Assembly: GCA_902493895.1 (NCBI GenBank)
Contig: CABUQW010000051.1
Location: forward strand, 1-10,818
Origin: an uncultured Collinsella sp.
Lineage (GTDB): Bacteria > Actinomycetota > Coriobacteriia > Coriobacteriales > Coriobacteriaceae
DNA length: 10,818 nucleotides
Reading direction: 5' to 3'
The translations under genes were made by a program, and so were the position numbers. The notes beneath the pieces were generated by a model. That model was given only the letters and a program-made list of their open reading frames with translations. It was not told the origin of the DNA and did no database searches. Positions 7,124-10,818 of this stretch are shown piece by piece (within the stretch, counting starts at the first letter, position 1; every line of letters starts with the position of its first letter).

Positions 7124-8015
7124 GCCCAAGGAGACCAGCGGGCAACAGCCCGACTCCTCGTTTATCCAGCTCGATGATCCAAAGCAAAAGGGCGCCGCTT
7201 CGGCGGCGTCCGCCTCTCGTCGCAAGGCGCTCCTTGGCGTTCTTGCTGCCGCGTGCACCATTCTGATCGTCGTCTCGCTGGGCTTCGTCCATCCTTCCGA
7301 GAGCGGCGCCTGGTCCATTGACTGGATCGTTCAGACCGTGACGGGGGAGAGCGTCGTCGCCAAGGACACCAAGGGGTCTGGCTCGTCTGCCGCTTCGGGC
7401 GAGGCCAGTTCCAAGGATTCCAAATCTTCGAATGATGCAAAAGACGAGCCCAAGGGTTCGAACGACGCCAAGGACGATTCCGAGTCTTCAAACAAGGAAT
7501 CGGACAAAAACTCGGATAGCAAGAAGTCCGAGGACCGGGGCGGCAAGAAGTCTGGCGATAAATCCGCTGCCCAAAATACGGGAGCCGGTGATACTTCCAA
7601 TGCGTCTGGCGGTGCTTCTTCGGGCGGTGGCCAGTCGTCTGATGGAGCCTCGTCCTCTAATGGTGGAAACGCCTCCTCGGGCAGCCAAAGCGGCTCACAG
7701 GAGTCCAGCTACGTTACGGTGACGGTTTCGGTCACATCGAGCGCTGTGGGCAATCCTGTGTCCTCTGGCGGCACCTTTACCTTTAACGAAGGCGCTACCG
7801 TTTACGATGCCCTGTGCGCGCTGGGCCTTTCTGTCAACGCACACGGCTCGTCGTACGGCACGTATGTTTCCGCGATTGGCGGTTTGGCCGAGAAACAGCA
7901 CGGCGGTACGAGCGGCTGGATGTACTCCGTCAACGGCACAACGCCCATGACGGCCTGCAGCAACTACGTTCTCTCAAACGGTGACAACGTAGTCTGGTAT
8001 TACGTTACAGGCTAG
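7113..8015 (+). CDS. Membrane-anchored single-DUF4430 surface protein
   Basis: 300 residues. ATG 7113 is chosen because AAGGG (7100-7104) lies 8 nt upstream; the in-frame GTG 7104 would add three residues but overlaps this site. The gene overlaps the preceding stop by 11 nt in another frame, so the two are translationally coupled and share the B12 riboswitch. Residues 1-37 are hydrophilic and end in SRRK; a single hydrophobic helix (about 39-59) follows and acts as an uncleaved anchor or signal. Residues 80-198 are a Ser/Lys/Asp/Gly-rich stalk (NDAKDE, SDKNSDSKK, SSGGGQSS). Residues about 200-300 are one DUF4430 domain: strand VTVTVSVTSS, EGATVYDALCALGL, then SGWMYSVNG and the terminal strand GDNVVWYYV. 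C235 and C282 could form a disulfide. The domain is more canonical and compact than those of the upstream protein. Probable role: a second, wall-exposed corrinoid-binding unit, or a partner that passes ligand towards a transporter encoded elsewhere; this is inference. Confidence 0.88.
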   Translation: MPDKPKETSGQQPDSSFIQLDDPKQKGAASAASASRRKALLGVLAAACTILIVVSLGFVHPSESGAWSIDWIVQTVTGESVVAKDTKGSGSSAASGEASSKDSKSSNDAKDEPKGSNDAKDDSESSNKESDKNSDSKKSEDRGGKKSGDKSAAQNTGAGDTSNASGGASSGGGQSSDGASSSNGGNASSGSQSGSQESSYVTVTVSVTSSAVGNPVSSGGTFTFNEGATVYDALCALGLSVNAHGSSYGTYVSAIGGLAEKQHGGTSGWMYSVNGTTPMTACSNYVLSNGDNVVWYYVTG

Positions 8016-8037
8016 AGGCCTCGACATAGCGCGCCAG

Positions 8038-8075
8038 ACGGGCGGTTCGGACAAACATCCGGGCTGCCCGTTTTT
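8038..8075 (+). terminator. Rho-independent terminator of the DUF4430 operon
   Basis: ACGGGCGGTTCGGA (8038-8051) pairs with TCCGGGCTGCCCGT (8058-8071) as a 14-bp stem with three wobble pairs and a six-base loop; the T-run covers 8071-8075. It begins 22 nt after the stop of the second DUF4430 gene. Confidence 0.85.
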
Positions 8076-8110
8076 CATGCGTAGAGGACTGGGTCGCCGG
8101 GTCTCTCGGC

Positions 8111-8148
8111 AAACAAAAAACCGGTTGGAACGGGAATTCCAACCGGTT
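8111..8148 (-). terminator. Rho-independent terminator for the minus-strand GtrA gene
   Basis: AACCGGTTGGAA (8119-8130) and TTCCAACCGGTT (8137-8148) form a perfect 12-bp stem with a six-base loop. Read on the minus strand it is followed by TTTTTTGTTT (complement of 8111-8120). On the plus strand there is no T-run, so it serves the minus-strand gene ending at 8175 and faces the terminator of the convergent DUF4430 operon. Confidence 0.9.
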
Positions 8149-8174
8149 ATACATTCAAGCAAATAGTGAATCGA

Positions 8175-8582
8175 CTACGACCGTGCACCCTCGAGGAAGA
8201 AGCGGCGGCTGAAGTAGTTGTACCAGGTGACGAGGAACGTTGCGATGGCCTTCATGGCCTGGTAGCCGATGCTCAAAAACGTGACGCCCACAAACATGTA
8301 CAGGTCGTTGAGGCCCAGGCCGATCACCGACAGGATGGTGAAGATCGTGAACTCGCGCTTGCGGCTCATGCCTTCGCGGTGGTCGAACACGTACTTCATG
8401 CTGAGCCAGTAGTTGACCACGACGGACGTGATAAACGAAACCGTGGTGCTCATCAAAAAGTCGAGGTGGAACAGCTCGACGAGCGCAATGAGCATGCCCC
8501 AGTCGATGCCAAAGGAGATAAGACCCACGACGGCAAACTTGAGGAACTGCTTGGTATGAGGTTGTGCCAGCGCCTTGCGCAC
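8175..8582 (-). CDS. GtrA family membrane protein (first of a tandem pair)
   Basis: 135 residues with four membrane helices (about 13-34, 38-60, 79-100 and 104-124) and short charged ends. The pattern QFLKFAVVGLISFGIDWG at the N-terminus, NYWLSMKYVF after the second helix and a C-terminal NYFSRRFFLEG are hallmarks of the GtrA/DPMS family. Members act with polyprenyl-phosphate-linked sugars and are thought to help flip or position them at the cytoplasmic membrane for cell-surface glycosylation. No glycosyltransferase is next to it here. The start is GTG 8582; no ATG lies upstream before an in-frame stop, and no convincing Shine-Dalgarno is seen. It is a paralogue of the gene at 8802-9197, 219 nt upstream, with a nearly shared core SMKYVF.H.EGMSR.REF. 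A strong terminator follows. Confidence 0.9.
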   Translation of the reverse strand: MRKALAQPHTKQFLKFAVVGLISFGIDWGMLIALVELFHLDFLMSTTVSFITSVVVNYWLSMKYVFDHREGMSRKREFTIFTILSVIGLGLNDLYMFVGVTFLSIGYQAMKAIATFLVTWYNYFSRRFFLEGARS

Positions 8583-8679
8583 GTAATCACATCCAATGCG
8601 TTGATGAATCGAGCAGAGGATACTTTAGAGCTTTTACAAGGGAAACGTAAGGTCTTTGCCAAGAACTATATGAACTCGC

Positions 8680-8718
8680 CAAATTTTCAAGAGCTAATCC
8701 GCAAACGTTGAAAATTTG
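8680..8718. repeat. 11-bp perfect inverted repeat in the GtrA intergenic region
   Basis: CAAATTTTCAA (8680-8690) and TTGAAAATTTG (8708-8718) are exact reverse complements separated by 17 nt. The segment is AT-rich against a GC-rich background and lies about 100-135 nt upstream of the minus-strand GTG at 8582. On that strand the 8690-8685 arm supplies a TTGAAA that could serve as a -35 element, followed by TATAGT after 14 nt, which is shorter than ideal. An operator for a dimeric regulator is one reading; a simple hairpin is another. Confidence 0.5.
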
Positions 8719-8735
8719 CCCGTAAACGAGCGACA

Positions 8736-8775
8736 CCCACGGACGATACTGCGCTGAGTGCGCGTCGTCCGTGGG
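8736..8775. repeat. Strong GC-rich hairpin downstream of the second GtrA gene
   Basis: CCCACGGACGA (8736-8746) and TCGTCCGTGGG (8765-8775) form a perfect 11-bp stem, with GCGC/GCGC able to pair inside the 18-nt loop. It lies 26 nt beyond the stop of the minus-strand gene ending at 8802. Neither strand has an immediate T-run, so it is not a textbook terminator; it may stabilise the 3' end of the fructose-bisphosphatase/GtrA transcript or terminate weakly. The rest of 8583-8801 holds the inverted repeat at 8680-8718 and no gene. Confidence 0.6.
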
Positions 8776-8801
8776 CGCCGTAATGCTGCAGGGGTTTCGA
8801 G

Positions 8802-9197
8802 CTATTTTGTCTCGTCGCCCTCCAGGAAGATTTTTCGGGTCACAAAGTTGTAGACCATGACAAGCGCGGTGGCGCAGATCTTGGCGATATTGGCCTCGAG
8901 TCCCAGGCCGGCGTTGAGCGCCAGCACGATGCCGTCGTTGAGCACCAAACCGATCACGGACAGCACGACAAAGATGATGAACTCGCGGCGGCGGCTCATG
9001 CCTTCTTTGTGCGCAAACACGTACTTCATGCTTGCGAGGTAGTTAAAGATGAGTGAGATGATAAAGCCGCTGGTGTTGGCGATTAGGATGTTGAGGCCCA
9101 GACCGTAGTGGAGCAGATTCATAATGCCAAAGTCGATAACCGTGGCAATGACACCGACGACGCCAAATTTCATGATCTGCGCAAGGAGCTTTTGCAT
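8802..9197 (-). CDS. GtrA family membrane protein (second of a tandem pair)
   Basis: 131 residues from ATG 9197, which has AAGG about 8 nt upstream and gives an N-terminus (MQKLLAQIMKFGVVG) matching the length of its paralogue. A TTG at 9260 would add 21 residues (MAKLAEFVIPAALRRQLKAG) but has GGGG almost touching the codon, so it is less likely. Four membrane helices are visible (about 11-30, 34-56, 73-95, 99-118), with the family motifs KFGVVGVIATVIDFG, NYLASMKYVF and YNFVTRKIFLEG. GtrA proteins are associated with moving polyprenyl-phosphate-linked sugars across the membrane for surface polysaccharide or protein glycosylation. The gene follows the fructose-bisphosphatase gene on the same strand after a 78-nt gap, so the two are probably co-transcribed; no functional link between them is obvious. 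About half of some 120 aligned positions are identical to the GtrA protein at 8175-8582 by eye. Confidence 0.9.
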   Translation of the reverse strand: MQKLLAQIMKFGVVGVIATVIDFGIMNLLHYGLGLNILIANTSGFIISLIFNYLASMKYVFAHKEGMSRRREFIIFVVLSVIGLVLNDGIVLALNAGLGLEANIAKICATALVMVYNFVTRKIFLEGDETK

Positions 9198-9275
9198 GGT
9201 ACCTGCCTTAAGCTGGCGCCGAAGCGCCGCGGGGATGACAAACTCAGCAAGTTTAGCCAATCCCCGCGGGTGGTG

Positions 9276-10818
9276 CTAGGCGCGCTCCTCGATAGCACCG
9301 TTTCTATATGCATCGAGCAGCTGACGCAGGTCTTGGATCTGGCTGCGGATCTTGGCGCCAGTATCGGTGTCGCTCACCATGCGGCGACGGTCCGCTTGGT
9401 CAAAACGGTTGGTCTCGCTTTCGATGTCCACGTTGCGCGTGAGTGCCTCGGCAACCGTCGTAAAGGCCCGGTGCGACTTGAGGCGGCAGCCGCGCGAGCT
9501 CGAGATGAGCGTATAGCCGGCGATGCCCGTCTTGGGATGGTAAGCGCGGCAGAAGCCGCCATCGATGACCAGCAGCTTGCCCTCGGCGCGGATGGGCTGC
9601 TCGCCCTTGGTGGTTTTAACGGGCGTGTGGCCGTTGATGATGTGGCCGGTCGGCGAGCATGCCATGGGCGCGACGCCAAACTCGCGCATGATATCATCGC
9701 AGACCGAGGGCGACTTGGTAAGCGTAAAGTACGGGTCCATCGGCTCGACCCAGGTGCTCTTATCGGCGATATAGGCGCGCTCAAAGGTACGCACCAGGCG
9801 TCCGCTGGCGGGCGAGTTAAAGCCAATCCACAGGTACCACATCCAGTCGAGAGCGTCGCGGTCGCCCACGCGCCAGGCGCGGCGGGCGATGTGGTCGCAA
9901 AAATCGAGATAATCGCGGCCAGCGTGCCAGGTGCCCAGACAGTTCATGCTGCTAAAGGTGCCGTCTTCGTTGAGCGGAACGCAGCCGTGGAAGAGCAGGT
10001 TGCCGTTGGCGACCTTGTACATCGAGCCGTGGGAATAGAGGAAATCGATATGGCGATGCAGGTGATCGGCGGTGACAAACTCGGACACGAGCTTGTCGAT
10101 GATGTGCTGCTCCTGGGGCGTGAGCGTATAGGGGTCCGCCGGGTCGACGGTGGGGAAGTCGTTGGTCGTGAGTGGCCACACGCTGCCGTCGGCGAGCGTG
10201 ACCGTGCCGGTGTCGTGGTCGATCTTGTCGAGTAACAGACGGTCGGTCATGTCGAACTCGGGGTGGAGCTGGATAATCTGGCCCTCGAGCTTAAAGAGCA
10301 GCACGTTGATAGCCTTGATCAGCGGGGTGATGGACTCACCGGCGGTGTAGGTGGCATCGGCAAAGGCGACGAGCTCACGCAGCGAGATACCGTAGTCATT
10401 CTCGAGGATCTCGTAATTGTCGTAGCGTAGGTTGTTACGCAGCACCGTGGCGATGCAGGCGGGCTCACCGGCGGCGGCGCCCATCCACAGCAGATCGTGG
10501 TTGCCCCACTGGATGTCGAGCGAATGATAGGTGAGCAGGCGGTCCATAATCTTGGCAGCGCCGCCGCCACGGTCGAAGATATCGCCCACCAGGTGCAGGT
10601 GGTCGACGGCCAGGCGCTTGATGAGCGAAGCGAGCGACTCGATAAAGTCGTCGGCGCTGGCGGTCTCCAGGATGGACTCCACGATGCGCTCGTGATAGCG
10701 CACGCGATAGTTGTTCTCGTCCGGGTGCGTGTGCAACAACTCGTCGATGATGTAGGCGTAGTCGCGCGGGATGGCCTTACGCACCTTGGAGCGCGTGTAG
10801 CGGCTTGAAAGTGAGCGA
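9276..10818 (-). CDS. fbp: Class III fructose-1,6-bisphosphatase, N-terminus outside window
   Basis: The minus-strand frame is open from the window edge to TAG 9276-9278, giving about 513 residues; the family is usually about 640-670 long, so roughly the first 140 are missing. The GTG at 10784 is internal, because the frame continues upstream as RSLSSRYTRSK, matching the family's conserved SKYTRSKLRKALP-type segment. Metallophosphatase motifs are clear: HLHLVGDIFDRG (10601-10566), WGNHD, the later HGCVPL, INGHTPVK and VIDGGF, which together supply metal and phosphate ligands. The enzyme removes the 1-phosphate from fructose 1,6-bisphosphate to give fructose 6-phosphate, the committed cytoplasmic step of gluconeogenesis; class III enzymes are typical of Gram-positive anaerobes and Bacillus. 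The C-terminal 40 residues are a charged helical tail. The small GtrA gene at 8802-9197 follows on the same strand. The reading frame shows no damage. Confidence 0.95.
   Translation of the reverse strand, partial: RSLSSRYTRSKVRKAIPRDYAYIIDELLHTHPDENNYRVRYHERIVESILETASADDFIESLASLIKRLAVDHLHLVGDIFDRGGGAAKIMDRLLTYHSLDIQWGNHDLLWMGAAAGEPACIATVLRNNLRYDNYEILENDYGISLRELVAFADATYTAGESITPLIKAINVLLFKLEGQIIQLHPEFDMTDRLLLDKIDHDTGTVTLADGSVWPLTTNDFPTVDPADPYTLTPQEQHIIDKLVSEFVTADHLHRHIDFLYSHGSMYKVANGNLLFHGCVPLNEDGTFSSMNCLGTWHAGRDYLDFCDHIARRAWRVGDRDALDWMWYLWIGFNSPASGRLVRTFERAYIADKSTWVEPMDPYFTLTKSPSVCDDIMREFGVAPMACSPTGHIINGHTPVKTTKGEQPIRAEGKLLVIDGGFCRAYHPKTGIAGYTLISSSRGCRLKSHRAFTTVAEALTRNVDIESETNRFDQADRRRMVSDTDTGAKIRSQIQDLRQLLDAYRNGAIEERA

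Noticed and set aside
8111..8148. Considered as a bidirectional terminator or recombination site
   Set aside because: Only the minus strand has a T-run after the stem, and the plus-strand operon already has its own terminator at 8038-8075.
8166..8711. Plus-strand open frame (181 codons) opposite the first GtrA gene
   Set aside because: Antisense shadow; it begins next to a minus-strand terminator and has no promoter, ribosome site or known motif.
9108..10235. Plus-strand open frame (375 codons) opposite the fructose-bisphosphatase gene
   Set aside because: The minus strand has unmistakable metallophosphatase motifs; this frame has none.

Overview
The window looks like chromosomal DNA from a high-GC, Gram-positive gut-type actinobacterium, most likely a Coriobacteriia relative such as Collinsella. 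That placement is inferred from the GC-rich third positions, the mix of genes (C69 dipeptidase, phasin-like protein plus AarF kinase, class III fructose-bisphosphatase, GtrA proteins) and the long Ser/Lys/Asp-rich surface-protein stalks. It was not tested by any search. No tRNA, rRNA, insertion sequence, phage gene or CRISPR array was seen.

Layout: (1) 1-562 (+) is the C-terminal part of a C69-family dipeptidase. (2) 662-2850 (+) is a two-gene unit, a small phasin-like protein followed 8 nt later by an AarF/UbiB-type atypical kinase, closed by a clear Rho-independent terminator at 2902-2929. (3) 2967-8015 (+) is the centre of interest. A cobalamin (B12) riboswitch sits directly before a two-gene operon encoding surface proteins built from DUF4430 (transcobalamin C-terminal-like) domains. 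The first protein (1307 aa) is secreted and C-terminally anchored. It carries four such domains, then a PQQ-like beta-propeller, an InlB-type repeat and a Lys/Asp stalk. The second (300 aa) overlaps it by 11 nt, is N-terminally anchored, and carries one DUF4430 domain at the end of its own stalk. A terminator at 8038-8075 ends the operon. (4) 8111-10818 (-) holds two tandem GtrA-family membrane proteins, about half identical by eye, and, upstream of them, the C-terminal three-quarters of a class III fructose-1,6-bisphosphatase cut by the window edge.

How the parts fit: a B12-sensing RNA placed before proteins with transcobalamin-like domains is strong context for a corrinoid-capture system on the cell surface, made when B12 is scarce. 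Two proteins anchored at opposite ends would place binding domains at different heights in or beyond the cell wall. No B12 transporter is encoded here, so uptake across the membrane would need a transporter encoded elsewhere. The direct corrinoid-binding claim is inference; the riboswitch, the domain architecture and the operon structure are read from the sequence.
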